This document shows, piece after piece, positions 35,501 through 44,731 of a stretch of DNA of 64,000 nt. The DNA comes from Chloroflexota bacterium (lineage in GTDB: Bacteria; Chloroflexota; Anaerolineae; Aggregatilineales; J027). Numbering within the stretch: the first letter of the stretch is position 1; the number at the start of each line of letters is the position of its first letter. The stretch is taken from the NCBI GenBank assembly GCA_013112715.1, contig JABFGB010000005.1:124001-188000 (forward strand), in the 5' to 3' direction. The notes below the pieces were generated by a model. The model saw nothing but the letters and a program-made list of their open reading frames with translations, did no database searches and was not told the origin of the DNA. Both the position numbers and the translations under genes were made by a program.

Positions 35501-37504
35501 GCCTTCCATGTACGCCTGTGGACACGCCTAGCCCTCATCGGTTTCGTCGCGGGTTATCTGGTCGTAATGGTCATTTTGTACATTCGTCAGCGTCAGCAAA
35601 TTTGGCCCTTCGTCAAAACCCATTGGCGCGGTATGGTCGCCCTCGATTTAGTCTGGTTAGCCGCCTTCGGGTTAGGCATCGTGATGCGCGGTGTTAATCC
35701 CGACTTTTGGCATCCTTGGCTGGGGGGCGAAAAACATATGGACTTGGCCTATCTGAATGCTGTTTGGCGCACCGGTCAATTTCCACCGCCTAGTCCGTGG
35801 TTGAGCGGGTTTGAAATCAACTACTACTACTTAGGGTTTGTCGTTGCCGCCATGCCGCTCAAGCTATTCGGCTCGGCCCCCGAATATGGCCCAAATCTGA
35901 TTCTGGCGGTGTTCTACGCGACCATTTTGACCCTTGTCTGCAATCTGCTGCTGTCGGTGTTGAGCCAAGTCGGACACCTCCGTTGGAGGATGGCGCTGGC
36001 AGGTATGGGCACGATATTGGTAATGATTGCGGGGAACTATGGGGCGTTTGATTTGGTGCTGCAATCTATCGCCAACATGCCCGCCCATCGCTGGTATTGG
36101 TATCCCACTCGCATGATTGCCGAATCAAAAAATGGCGGTGGCGGGATAATTACCGAGGTACCGTTCTTTTCCTTCCTATGGGGTGATTTCCATGCCCACC
36201 TGTTTGGATTGCTGCCCGTCACCATTCTTCTCACGCTGTTATGGGTGACATACAAACAGCGGGCATGGTGGCAGGTGATGGCACTGGGCAGCCTTATCAG
36301 CATTATCTATATGACCAACACATGGGATATTTTGGTCTATGTGCCGTTGACCCTGCTGGTCATTTTGTTGATTAGCCGTTTCACACAGCGCCTACCGCTA
36401 CTGCTGGCGCTATTTGCTGTTGGGGCGTTAATCACAGTTTGGCCGTATTTACAGCACACGACACTTGGGGAATATGGCAGCATTAGCCGCTGGGAAGGGC
36501 CACGCTCGATTCTGAAGCCCTTCTTGCTGACATGGGGGGCGCCGCTGGCGGTCATGCTGATTTGGCTCGTTCATCGGATCAAAGCTATTGCTTTGCCAGA
36601 TGCCGATGCGCCTGTTGAAATTGGGTTATTCATCTTGGCAGTATTTCCGGCTTTGCAGGTCGGTGGGCAAGATGGTACGTCGGTTTTATTGGTCACCATT
36701 TTGCTGCTGGCCCTATTGTTAGTGGCTTTGGATCGAAAGAACATCGCGCCGCACGGTGGGGTTGTATTTTTCGCCGCTGGTCTCCTCGCCATTGAGCATG
36801 TGGTGATCGTTGGTGACATTGACCGCATGAACACGGGTTTCAAGGTGGCTTTCCAGCTTTGGTTGTGGGCGGGTTTGTTGATTCCTGTGCTGTTGTATCA
36901 TATGGTACAGCAGCGCCGCGCCTACTTGCTGACAAGCATTTCAATATTGATCTTACTACCCGGCCTCGTCTTCCCTATTAAAGCCTTACCTGCCCGCGAC
37001 AAGGAATCCTATACCAAAGATTTTACGCTGGACGGCTACGACTTTATGGATGTGATGCCCTATCCATTGGAGTCCGAAACTATCAGCATTGCCGATGATG
37101 AGCCTCTGATTCGTTATATGCGTTCCCACGTCAAAGGCTATCCGGTAATTGCCGAACTGTATACAGGTGAATATCGCTGGAACACACGCATCGCAAGCTA
37201 CACGGGCCTGCCGACTGTTATGGGTTGGGGCAACCACATGCGCCAACAGTTCCCGCATCAGGCCGAGGAGTTAGAGCAGCGTATCGGCGACATTCGGCTG
37301 TTCTACACCACCACCAGCAAAGACCTCCTATTAAACTTGATACGCAAATATCAGATCCAATACATCGTATCCGGTGAATTGGAACATACAATGGATCGTA
37401 ATGGTCAGTTTTCGGTCTTGCTCAATTTGGTGACATCGGGGCATTTGTCAGTCGAATATCAAAGTAACAACACATGGTTGTTTAAAGTGGAAAAGACAGA
37501 ATGA
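32600..37504 (+). CDS. giant membrane protein: GT39-like half fused to DUF2298 (Chlor_Arch_YYY) half
   Basis: The protein has 1634 residues. Residues 1-430 form a GT39/PMT-like multi-helix region starting with one helix and then HSHPDELFLTAIA, the acidic loop expected at a lipid-sugar site. Residues about 440-910 are a large soluble, beta-rich part probably outside the cell. Residues about 930-1580 are a second multi-helix region with the name-giving NYYYLGFVVAAMPLKLFG and VPFFSFLWGDFHAHLFGLLP. These are features of DUF2298, a family of Chloroflexi and Archaea. Roles proposed for the family are in surface glycosylation, with no reaction proven to my knowledge. It overlaps the metallophosphoesterase gene by 4 nt. 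Confidence 0.88.
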   Translation: MKQNKYYWLVLVGILILAGCLRYIGINWDYYSHSHPDELFLTAIATRVGDRSELLDNVKKRCADDPRRHAYFNTRCSPLNPNNVNEGSYAYGTLPTFMVYTAGEVAVEITGNKLWREFDGLHLVGRFVNVIADVLATLMVFIIGRRLFGIQSGLFASMLYAAAALPIQLAHYWTVDTLANLFFLIALYAAVAISQRGRTWAFILFGLAVGAGVASRINIAMAAGLAPLATFIYLRTLYLQKPDASRKFHFLRWVRVALLLVITAGIGFLTFRVAQPYAFKGPDIWDLQGNEKWFDDIEYVSKLSSKQDDGWPPSHQFVGRLSYFYPWANIVLWGMGLPLGILATIALIQAINKQIQQWELSPQVALLTAWFIAYFGWHGRLHYMTMRYYLPLYGVLCLLLAWWLLQIRPRWSVRLRQVVVLGTFLWAFVFTGIYRAPQTRVEAARWIDQNMPAAVTGVGEDGTWYHLTPGRGMRYRMVTYYKPEPTYEQLSYESRPIHITGEDTIIFKRLWLRWLEPTPVRVNVQFVALDDNDIETELLLVFDATSENPHEMRIDLPPDKQIEVKPGAYRWKMTVEWDTDVPMIHVVPAIEYLNVSSDLWSIGAIQLQPTGRANIIRYAMTDQNYAFGFVLKDHDQTLKGLYIAHAIGLPSNLTLEIEDQKYTAQLVSQDSNTSLLGEGRYFEFDKPIRVPHDTAINITSTYPLWFTGTTIASEGEWDFSTPTRICFEAGKVTLGYFPPKRCLNRSGFDEEWYTELPLQVVEHDRPEKQRWMSDVLLLADYMTISTNRMYDALTRNEKLYWFTIDYYEDLFGEKLGYRQIARFDSLPRFGPLVIPDQALPDWHLPKWLNELEAEEAFTVYDHPTIYVFKNRGFETSQMTAFAPYVDERNRIDLEEVAEPTYVASEKAARNREIQLQVVVFAIGFIAISWLAFPLMFALFPSLPLRGYGLGRGISWLVLALLPWWLTAAFHVRLWTRLALIGFVAGYLVVMVILYIRQRQQIWPFVKTHWRGMVALDLVWLAAFGLGIVMRGVNPDFWHPWLGGEKHMDLAYLNAVWRTGQFPPPSPWLSGFEINYYYLGFVVAAMPLKLFGSAPEYGPNLILAVFYATILTLVCNLLLSVLSQVGHLRWRMALAGMGTILVMIAGNYGAFDLVLQSIANMPAHRWYWYPTRMIAESKNGGGGIITEVPFFSFLWGDFHAHLFGLLPVTILLTLLWVTYKQRAWWQVMALGSLISIIYMTNTWDILVYVPLTLLVILLISRFTQRLPLLLALFAVGALITVWPYLQHTTLGEYGSISRWEGPRSILKPFLLTWGAPLAVMLIWLVHRIKAIALPDADAPVEIGLFILAVFPALQVGGQDGTSVLLVTILLLALLLVALDRKNIAPHGGVVFFAAGLLAIEHVVIVGDIDRMNTGFKVAFQLWLWAGLLIPVLLYHMVQQRRAYLLTSISILILLPGLVFPIKALPARDKESYTKDFTLDGYDFMDVMPYPLESETISIADDEPLIRYMRSHVKGYPVIAELYTGEYRWNTRIASYTGLPTVMGWGNHMRQQFPHQAEELEQRIGDIRLFYTTTSKDLLLNLIRKYQIQYIVSGELEHTMDRNGQFSVLLNLVTSGHLSVEYQSNNTWLFKVEKTE

Positions 37505-38310
37505 TACAACGGGTCGGTTGGCTCACCGACATTCATCTCAATTTTTTGCCATTGCCACTCGTGAATGAATTTGTCGAAAAACTCAGCCGTCATAAGGTGG
37601 ATGCTTGGCTCATTAGTGGCGACATTGGCGAGTCCGATAATCTCACTACCTACCTCAAAATCATGGCGGCCAAATTGCCTCAGCCCATCCATTTTGTCTT
37701 GGGCAACCATGATTTTTACTGGGGTTCAATCTATGGAGTTCGGAACGAGGTCAAAGAATTGTGTCGCCAAAATCCCCATTTGCATTATCTGAATAACCTT
37801 GAATGTGTTGAACTCACCCCAACGGTTGGCCTCATCGGGCATGATGGTTGGGCCGATTTACAATATGGTAATTTTGCCACTTCAGATGTCTGGATGAATG
37901 ATTATGTCCTCATTCGAGAGTTGGCGGGTCAGAAGAAAGTTGGGCTGTTACCAAGAGTGGTATCGCTGGCAGATGAGGCGGCCCAGCATTTTCGACGGGT
38001 TTTGCCGAGTACACTAGAACGCTTTGCACACGTAGTGGTCGTCACCCATGTACCCCCGTTTCAAGAGGCCTGTTGGCATGAGGGTCGCATCTCCGATGAC
38101 AATTGGCTGCCGCATTTTACTTGCAAAGCAGTGGGTGACGTACTACGCGAAATGATGCTGCTCCATCCGCATCGGCACATGACAGTTCTGTGTGGGCATA
38201 CACATGGCAAAGGGGAGGCGCAAATTCTCCCCAATCTGAAGGTCTTAACGGGTGGGGCTGAATATGGCAACCCCACCGTGCAAAAAATCTTCGACTTTAC
38301 TCCTCGGTAA
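37501..38310 (+). CDS. calcineurin-like metallophosphoesterase
   Basis: The protein has 269 residues. The five metal and active-site blocks are in order: WLTDIHLNF (D-x-H), SGDIGES, LGNHDFYWG, VVVTHVPPF and CGHTHGKGE. This is the calcineurin-like phosphoesterase fold with two metals. It may cleave a phosphomonoester, a phosphodiester or a lipid-linked pyrophosphate. Its ATG overlaps the stop of the DUF2298 gene (ATGA), so a job in the same surface-sugar process is a reasonable guess. Its 3' end overlaps the convergent kinase gene by 14 bp. Confidence 0.88.
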   Translation: MIQRVGWLTDIHLNFLPLPLVNEFVEKLSRHKVDAWLISGDIGESDNLTTYLKIMAAKLPQPIHFVLGNHDFYWGSIYGVRNEVKELCRQNPHLHYLNNLECVELTPTVGLIGHDGWADLQYGNFATSDVWMNDYVLIRELAGQKKVGLLPRVVSLADEAAQHFRRVLPSTLERFAHVVVVTHVPPFQEACWHEGRISDDNWLPHFTCKAVGDVLREMMLLHPHRHMTVLCGHTHGKGEAQILPNLKVLTGGAEYGNPTVQKIFDFTPR

Positions 38311-41300
38311 CGGCAAATTCACATGTGCCTGCGCTGATACTGCACGTTGCCAGTGTTTCTTCATCACGCCGGACATAAAAAACACTATTGCCATTCGCCG
38401 CTGTCCAGAAATGGGCGCTTGCCGCACTCTGCCGAATCCATCCCAGTGAATTGCGGCATGGCGAAGGCATTACCGCCTCATCACGGGTCACTAATTGGAG
38501 ACAGGCATCCGGCAACATCCGTCGTAAATCATCTAATGCGATATTGGCGGGTAGCCACTGCGCTGTCGAAAATGTCCCAAAGGAATCCCCCTCAAATACC
38601 AAGTCGCTCACATTTTGCTGGAACGGTGAAATATTAAACAACAAAATGGAATCTGCGGTGTATACCAAACGAATTTGCGGCTGAGTGGGCAGGGTCGGCG
38701 ATGGTGTTGGCGTCAATGTTTGGGCGAGTTCGACAGGTGTGCAGAAAGGTTCAACGATATAGATTTCACGTTCACTACACGACAAATCGCGCACCAAGCG
38801 ATTTTCGCGCACCCATGTCTTGAGTTCCTCAAGCGTATCAATGCGCCATTGGATGATACTGCCATCATCCGAAGCCGAAAACGCTGCCCGCCCATCGTGA
38901 CTAAACGCGACATGATTCACCCCACCACGATGACCTTCAAAGCGGCGGATTTCTTCACCCGACTCCAAATCCCATAGAATGACGGTGGCATCGGTTGAGC
39001 CGGACAGGGCAGTATTTCCATCGGGGCTGAAGGCCACGCTATTCACCGAGGCGATATGGCGGCGGAATCGGCGAACTTCTGTGCCCGTCGCTACATTCCA
39101 CAAAATCAGGCTTTCGTCGGATGACCCCGACAATATCTGCCGTCCATTCGGGCTAAAGGCGACGCTGTTAACCGCACCAAGATGCCCAGTAAAACGCTGA
39201 ATTTCCTCTCCATCCAACGACCATAAAATGATTGCCCCATCCGCCCCACCGGACAATAGTTGTTGTTCATCAGCACTAAGAGCGAGGCTGAGGACGGCGC
39301 TTTCCTGATCGGTGACTTGCTGGATTTGTGTGCCTGTTTCGACATCCCACACGAGAATCCGACCATCTTCGCCACTTGAAATCACATACGACGTGGTATT
39401 TTGCCACACGAGGCTGTAGACTGCGCCTACATGACCCGCCAATTGGCGAACCTGCTGGCCTGTTGCCACATCCCACAAGATAATTTCGCCGTTATCTGAC
39501 CCTGATACGAGCAGTTGGTTATCGGCATTAAATGCAGCAGTCAGCACCCGACCCGCATGTCCTTCAAAACGCCGAAGCTCCACACCTGTCGCCACATCCC
39601 ACAAAATCAGTGTGTGATCGTCGGCTGCCGATAGCATCCATAGGTTATCCGTCGAGATGGTTATATCCCTTACCGCCCCACCATGCCCCAGATTGGCAAA
39701 TCGTCGCAGCGGGGTCTCGTTTTGGGGATCCCATACAACCAGTACACGGTTCAGCCCACCTGCTAAAATATCGAATCCCACTGGTGTAACGGCTATATCT
39801 ACCCCAAAAATCGGGCCGGTGGCGGGGTCGTTATAGCGGTGGAGCATCTCGCCAGTTTCCCGATCCCATAAAACCAATGTGCCATTTTCACCCGCCGATA
39901 GGATTTGCGTGCCATCCGGGGTGAATTGAGCACGAGTAATCGGAGAATCTTGACCCGTGAGAGTTCTAACACGAGTAGCAGTCTGAATATCCCACAGCAC
40001 CAATGTCCCGTCCTTTGAACCAGACAGAATACTGCCACCACGCGGGCTAAATTCTGCACTGGTTACTGGGCCGCCATGCCCCTCGAACCGAATGACTTCC
40101 TCGCCTGTCGAAACATCCCATAAAATCAGGCTGCTATCCTCAAATCCGCCCAGCGCCTGCTGACCATCAAGGTTGAATGCGACGGTATAGACTTGACCCT
40201 CATAACCCTCAAAGCGTCGAATTTCTTCACCCGTCAGTAAGTTCCACAGAATCAACAACCCGTCTTGTGATCCGGTCAGCACTGTCTCCCCATTGGGGCT
40301 AATCGCCACACTGGTCACCGGGCTGGTATGGCCTTCCAAGCGCAGCACGACCTGACCCGACAACACATTCCACCAAATCGCGGTCGTATCGTTCGAGCCA
40401 GTCAAAGCATATTGACCATCAAAATTAAATTCGATGCTCGTCACCGGGGCCGTGTGCCCGACGAAACGATTAATCACCTGCCCTGTCTCAACCGCCCATA
40501 ATATGACTGAGCCATCCAGTGAGCCTGTTAAAAGGGTACGACCATCGGGGCTAACCGCTATGTCCCCATTGGGCGCACCCCGTCCACTGAATTTTTCCGT
40601 CACCGCGCCGGGGTGTAAATCCCATTGCAGCAGGGCCATATCATCCGCACCAGAAAATACGGTCAGACCATCGGGACGAACCGCCACCGTATTGATGTTC
40701 GCCACATGCCCTCTAAGCGTATATAGCAGATCACCGGATTCAACTTCCCAGATTTTGAGCGTGTCATCCGCCGATGCTGAAACAAAGCGCAGGCCATCGG
40801 GGGTAAAAGCGATGGCTCGCACCCAGTTGGTATGCCCCTCGAAACGGCGGATTTCCCGCCCTGCAACAATGTCCCACAAAATGAGTCGAGCATCATCCGC
40901 CCCAGTCAAAATGGAGCGACCATCGGGGCTAAACGCGACGGCCCGTACCCAATCGGTATGCCCCTCAAAGCGGCGGATTTCCCGCCCTGCAACAATGTCC
41001 CACAGTACCACTATCCCCCGCCGACTGTCTGTACCATTTTCCACTGAACCTGACAGCGCTGTTAATCCATTCGGGCTAAAGGCGACACTGGCAACCGGGC
41101 CGAGATTGCCGGAGAGCTTTTGAAGCTGTGTACCACTCTCAATATCCCATAAAATGAGGGTCGTATCACCCGAACCGGACAGGGCGTGTTTTCCATCGGG
41201 GCTAAAAGCTACCGAGAAAACCGTATTGGTATGGCCTCGGAATTGACGGATTTGTTCACCAGTCTCAATATCCCATAAAATCAGGGTGTTATCTTCCGAA

Positions 41301-44300
41301 CCCGATAGAATTGTGCGACCATCCGGGCTAAAGGCGACAGTCCGTACCCAATTGGTATGTCCCATAAAACGACGCACAATGTCCCCACTGGCAATGTCCC
41401 ACAAAATCAGGGTATTGTCATCACCGCCGGATAAAAGATAATGTCCATCCGGGCTGACCGCCGCGGCCAATACTCGTCCAGAATGTCCAACAAACTGCTG
41501 ACGGACACCGGGAGCGTACCCTACTTGAGCCAATACACTTTGGGCCAACGCCGAGGGCTGTTCCGATTGATTGGCTTGCAAGGCTAGGGCGATAGAAAGT
41601 TGATTGTCACCATTTTGCAGGGCGACCTGTTGAGCATTCGCCGCTTGCAAAACACTTTGGGCCAATTGCCGCTGAATCTCTGCTACGTCTTCCGCTGCCA
41701 ACCGCCCTGCTGATTCTGTTTGGACAATAGCGGCTTGTGTCGAAACATTATTAGCATTGATCTCAGCTTCACCCTGTGCGACAGTTGCGGTTGCGGCATT
41801 ATTTCGGGCATTAGCGGCCTCGGTTGCAGCATTTTGTGCCTGTACCAATGCCTCTCCTTGGGCATAGGTCGCTGTCGCCGCGTTATCTTGGGCTATCGCC
41901 GCTTGGGTGGCTGCGATATTTGCTTGGGCAACGGCTTCCCCTTGCGCATAGGTCGCTGTCGCGGCATTATTTTGAGCAATTTCGGCCTGCACAACCGCCT
42001 CGCCTTGGGCATAAGTCGCGGTGGCGGCACTATTTTGGGCATCCTTCGCTGAGGTCGCGGCAATAAAGGCTTGGTTAATCGCATCCCCGCGTGCCGTCTC
42101 CGCAACTTGGGCCTGAACTTCAGCCGCTCCTTGCGCATAGGTAGCGGTAACGGCAGCTAATTCGGCAGTCGAGGCGCTGTTGACTGCGATAGTTGCAGCG
42201 CTATTCGCAGTAGCAGCCTGTTGGTCAGACACACCCTGCAAATACTGAGCAGTTCTGGCACTGTCTACGGCGTCGGCCCGGGCATTTTCGGCCCGGCGGC
42301 TCTGGCTAAAGGCAAAAATGGTTAGGCCAATCCCCATGACTGCGACCAGCACCGCCGCGATGAGGGCCAAACCGCGATTGCGATTGCGCCGACGAAGCTC
42401 CGCTTCCCGCGCTTTGCGTTCCTGTTCGGCAGCCAACTCCAATTCGCGTTTTTGGGCGCTGGCACGAATAAAATCCACTTCGCGCTGGTTCAGGGCAATA
42501 TCGCCCCCCGCCAACAGTGCCTCATATTGCTGTAGGCGTACCCCAGCAACCAGATAATTGGCGTCTTGCTGATGATCCCACCATTCCTGTGTTTCACTCG
42601 TCAAGCGCCGCTGCAACCGCAAATCTTCACGACTGTCGTTGAGCCATTCACGCAGGCGTACCCATTGGCGAATTAAGGCCTCATGAGCCACTTCAACTGT
42701 AGGTTCGCGCGTTTGGGGGTCATTATCAAACGTCAGCAGGCGTGATTTACCAAAGATGTCAATAACGGCTTCCATAACCTCTTGCTGCTGACCCGCCACC
42801 GAAATGAGTTCGGCCCAGTGAGCGCGACGGCGCGTATCTTCATTGCCTTCGCCAACGGCCACCAAGCGCAGGAACATCTGACGGGTCGCCGCTTGTTTTT
42901 CGGGGTCTAGCTCGACAAATATTTCTTCGGCCCGTCGTGCCAATGCCCCCAACGCACCGCCAATCCCATGATAGGCCTTCATCGTTAGGGTCATGCCTTC
43001 GCGTCGTTCAAAAACCTCGGTCAAGGCATATTGCAGCAGGGGAAGCGCCCCCGGCTCATTGCTGACATCACTCACAATCGCGGCGACCAATTGTGGCTCG
43101 ACAATTAATCCAACCCGTTTCGCTGGCCCAACAATAGTTCGTTCCAATTCATCAGCCGAAAGGGGCAACACTACTTCAGTACGTTCGCGGATGAGCGCCC
43201 CAAACTCAGGATAAAGCAAGGGACGGTCATAAAAATCAGCCCGCAGGGTAATAATAATTCTGACGCGGCTGGCGGGGTCACGTACAGCAGCCAATAGACT
43301 GGCAAGGAAATGGGTGCGTTCGGCTTCGTTTTCGACCAGCGTAAACACTTCCTCAAACTGGTCAATCACCAGCACCAACTCACTGTTGCCCCCCGGCAGC
43401 ACTGACTTCACCATTTCGGTCAGGCCTTTGGGGTCTTCGCGCAGTCGCCTGAGCATATCTTCATCGGCGTTGACCGCAAATGAGAGGAGTTCAGTTTCAA
43501 TTTGGGTCACGGGATGTGGGCCGGGCACCATTTCGGCATAAAAACTTGAGCCATAGCCAGTAATTGCGCCATCGCGCAGCTTTGGAATCAAACCCGCCTT
43601 CACGACACTCGATTTACCACTGCCGCTTGGCCCAATGACCGCCAAAAAACGGGAATCGGGGTGATTATCCCGTAGGCGACTGAGCAGTTGATCAACAAGG
43701 TTGTCGCGCCCAAAAAAATCGGCAGCATCCGCCACTTGGAAAGCCCGTAGACCCTTATAAGGATTAACAGGTTCAGCCAACATCAACAAATTGGTGTCAA
43801 TGGTAATTGGCCCGGTTGTGGCCGAGTCGCGGGTAATGATGATAAGCTCATCCCCAGTATCTTCCACTTGGGCAGGTTTCGCTGATGAGGACGCACCCAA
43901 CGCACGCCTAAAATCGGCGGCGAAGGTCAACGTATCAGGATAACGATCTTGCGGGTCTTTGGCAGTCGCTTTTTGAATGACCCGATTCAATGAGGCAGGT
44001 AACTCATTTCGTAGGTCACGCAGGGGCGGCAGGGGATCATTTAAATGACGCAAAATCAATTCAGACGATTGGGCATCCGCAAAGGGCTGTTGACCTGTTA
44101 ATACCTCATACATCACGATGCCGAGGCCATAAACATCGGTTTGAGGCGTAATGGGGTGACTCCGAATCTGCTCCGGCGACATATAGGCAGGCGAGCCGAT
44201 CACTGTACCGGGGGTATCCAGATCATCCACCGCTCCGACGACCTTGCCATCGCCTAAGTTTTTCGCAATCCCAAAATCTGACAAATAGGCATTGCGCTCT

Positions 44301-44731
44301 TCATCGAGCAAAATATTGGCGGGCTTGAGGTCGCGGTGAATGACGCCATTGCGATGTGCGACTGCCAATGCCGCCCCAATTTGGTCAAGCAAACGGCCTG
44401 CTTCTTCAGGCGTCCAAAAACCACGTTTAAGCGCGTCCTGCATACTACCACCGCGCAACCACCGCATGACCAAAAACGCACCTGTAGGGTCACGCCAATA
44501 GTCGTAAAGGGGAACGATATGGAGATGTTCTAATCGGGCAACCAATTGGGCTTCAGCCTCAAACCGCCGGATAAAATCGGGATGATTGGCGTATTGGGGG
44601 AGGATAATTTTGATGGCAACCTCACGCTTAACGAGTGTCTGATAGGCGCGATAAACAGCCCCAAAACCGCCCTGTCCGATGCGTTCCTGTAGTTCATAAC
44701 CTTTAATCGTATGCCCGCTAAGGTTATCCAT
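38297..44731 (-). CDS. giant receptor: Ser/Thr kinase, STAND NTPase, membrane helix, Ala-rich stalk, 21 WD40 repeats
   Basis: From the ATG at 44731 the protein has 2144 residues; an upstream TTG at 44755 is possible. Order of parts: Hanks-type kinase (12-277; GQGGFGAVY, Lys41, HRDLKPAN 132-139, DFG 152-154), STAND-type NTPase (about 322-730; NPYKGLRAFQ, Walker A GPSGSGKS 367-374, Walker B VLVIDQFEE 453-461), a charged helix, one membrane segment (787-809) and an Ala-rich helical stalk (about 840-1030) with five near-copies of AATATYAQGEA. Then come 21 WD40 units (about 1078-1970) and, after a TPTPSPTLP linker, a 130-residue tail with four Cys. The helix and linker suggest kinase and NTPase inside and propellers outside. 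The catalytic residues look intact. Ligand and targets are unknown. Confidence 0.92.
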   Translation of the reverse strand: MDNLSGHTIKGYELQERIGQGGFGAVYRAYQTLVKREVAIKIILPQYANHPDFIRRFEAEAQLVARLEHLHIVPLYDYWRDPTGAFLVMRWLRGGSMQDALKRGFWTPEEAGRLLDQIGAALAVAHRNGVIHRDLKPANILLDEERNAYLSDFGIAKNLGDGKVVGAVDDLDTPGTVIGSPAYMSPEQIRSHPITPQTDVYGLGIVMYEVLTGQQPFADAQSSELILRHLNDPLPPLRDLRNELPASLNRVIQKATAKDPQDRYPDTLTFAADFRRALGASSSAKPAQVEDTGDELIIITRDSATTGPITIDTNLLMLAEPVNPYKGLRAFQVADAADFFGRDNLVDQLLSRLRDNHPDSRFLAVIGPSGSGKSSVVKAGLIPKLRDGAITGYGSSFYAEMVPGPHPVTQIETELLSFAVNADEDMLRRLREDPKGLTEMVKSVLPGGNSELVLVIDQFEEVFTLVENEAERTHFLASLLAAVRDPASRVRIIITLRADFYDRPLLYPEFGALIRERTEVVLPLSADELERTIVGPAKRVGLIVEPQLVAAIVSDVSNEPGALPLLQYALTEVFERREGMTLTMKAYHGIGGALGALARRAEEIFVELDPEKQAATRQMFLRLVAVGEGNEDTRRRAHWAELISVAGQQQEVMEAVIDIFGKSRLLTFDNDPQTREPTVEVAHEALIRQWVRLREWLNDSREDLRLQRRLTSETQEWWDHQQDANYLVAGVRLQQYEALLAGGDIALNQREVDFIRASAQKRELELAAEQERKAREAELRRRNRNRGLALIAAVLVAVMGIGLTIFAFSQSRRAENARADAVDSARTAQYLQGVSDQQAATANSAATIAVNSASTAELAAVTATYAQGAAEVQAQVAETARGDAINQAFIAATSAKDAQNSAATATYAQGEAVVQAEIAQNNAATATYAQGEAVAQANIAATQAAIAQDNAATATYAQGEALVQAQNAATEAANARNNAATATVAQGEAEINANNVSTQAAIVQTESAGRLAAEDVAEIQRQLAQSVLQAANAQQVALQNGDNQLSIALALQANQSEQPSALAQSVLAQVGYAPGVRQQFVGHSGRVLAAAVSPDGHYLLSGGDDNTLILWDIASGDIVRRFMGHTNWVRTVAFSPDGRTILSGSEDNTLILWDIETGEQIRQFRGHTNTVFSVAFSPDGKHALSGSGDTTLILWDIESGTQLQKLSGNLGPVASVAFSPNGLTALSGSVENGTDSRRGIVVLWDIVAGREIRRFEGHTDWVRAVAFSPDGRSILTGADDARLILWDIVAGREIRRFEGHTNWVRAIAFTPDGLRFVSASADDTLKIWEVESGDLLYTLRGHVANINTVAVRPDGLTVFSGADDMALLQWDLHPGAVTEKFSGRGAPNGDIAVSPDGRTLLTGSLDGSVILWAVETGQVINRFVGHTAPVTSIEFNFDGQYALTGSNDTTAIWWNVLSGQVVLRLEGHTSPVTSVAISPNGETVLTGSQDGLLILWNLLTGEEIRRFEGYEGQVYTVAFNLDGQQALGGFEDSSLILWDVSTGEEVIRFEGHGGPVTSAEFSPRGGSILSGSKDGTLVLWDIQTATRVRTLTGQDSPITRAQFTPDGTQILSAGENGTLVLWDRETGEMLHRYNDPATGPIFGVDIAVTPVGFDILAGGLNRVLVVWDPQNETPLRRFANLGHGGAVRDITISTDNLWMLSAADDHTLILWDVATGVELRRFEGHAGRVLTAAFNADNQLLVSGSDNGEIILWDVATGQQVRQLAGHVGAVYSLVWQNTTSYVISSGEDGRILVWDVETGTQIQQVTDQESAVLSLALSADEQQLLSGGADGAIILWSLDGEEIQRFTGHLGAVNSVAFSPNGRQILSGSSDESLILWNVATGTEVRRFRRHIASVNSVAFSPDGNTALSGSTDATVILWDLESGEEIRRFEGHRGGVNHVAFSHDGRAAFSASDDGSIIQWRIDTLEELKTWVRENRLVRDLSCSEREIYIVEPFCTPVELAQTLTPTPSPTLPTQPQIRLVYTADSILLFNISPFQQNVSDLVFEGDSFGTFSTAQWLPANIALDDLRRMLPDACLQLVTRDEAVMPSPCRNSLGWIRQSAASAHFWTAANGNSVFYVRRDEETLATCSISAGTCEFAVTEE
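38830..41500 (-). repeat. 21 tandem WD40-coding units
   Basis: A repeat of about 126 bp runs through this part of the kinase gene. Each unit codes for a WD40 blade ending in the pattern S-G-[GS]-x-D-[NG]-x-L-[IV]-L-W-D followed by x-[ET]-[ST]-G-x-x-[IV]-[RL] and R-F-x-G-H. I count 21 units on the translation, some degenerate (units 8, 13, 14, 17 and 18 lack the GH pair). Two neighbouring units around 40830-41020 are nearly identical in DNA, a sign of recent duplication or conversion. Confidence 0.85.
41725..42157 (-). repeat. Ala-rich stalk repeats with AATATYAQGEA core
   Basis: Five near-copies of the peptide AATATYAQGEA, each followed by a helical filler of variable length (VVQAEIAQNN, VAQANIAATQ and similar), lie between the membrane helix and the WD40 part. 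The DNA shows matching repeats with gcataggtcgctgtcgc-like cores on the plus strand. The likely structure is a long helical or coiled-coil stalk. Confidence 0.75.

Noticed and set aside
40434-41123. Open frame of 229 codons on the plus strand inside the WD40 region
   Set aside because: It mirrors the repeat structure of the minus-strand gene and has no independent features.
38830-41500. Regularly spaced repeats that could suggest a CRISPR array or satellite DNA
   Set aside because: The period is about 126 bp, the repeats vary, and all lie in one open frame coding for WD40 blades.
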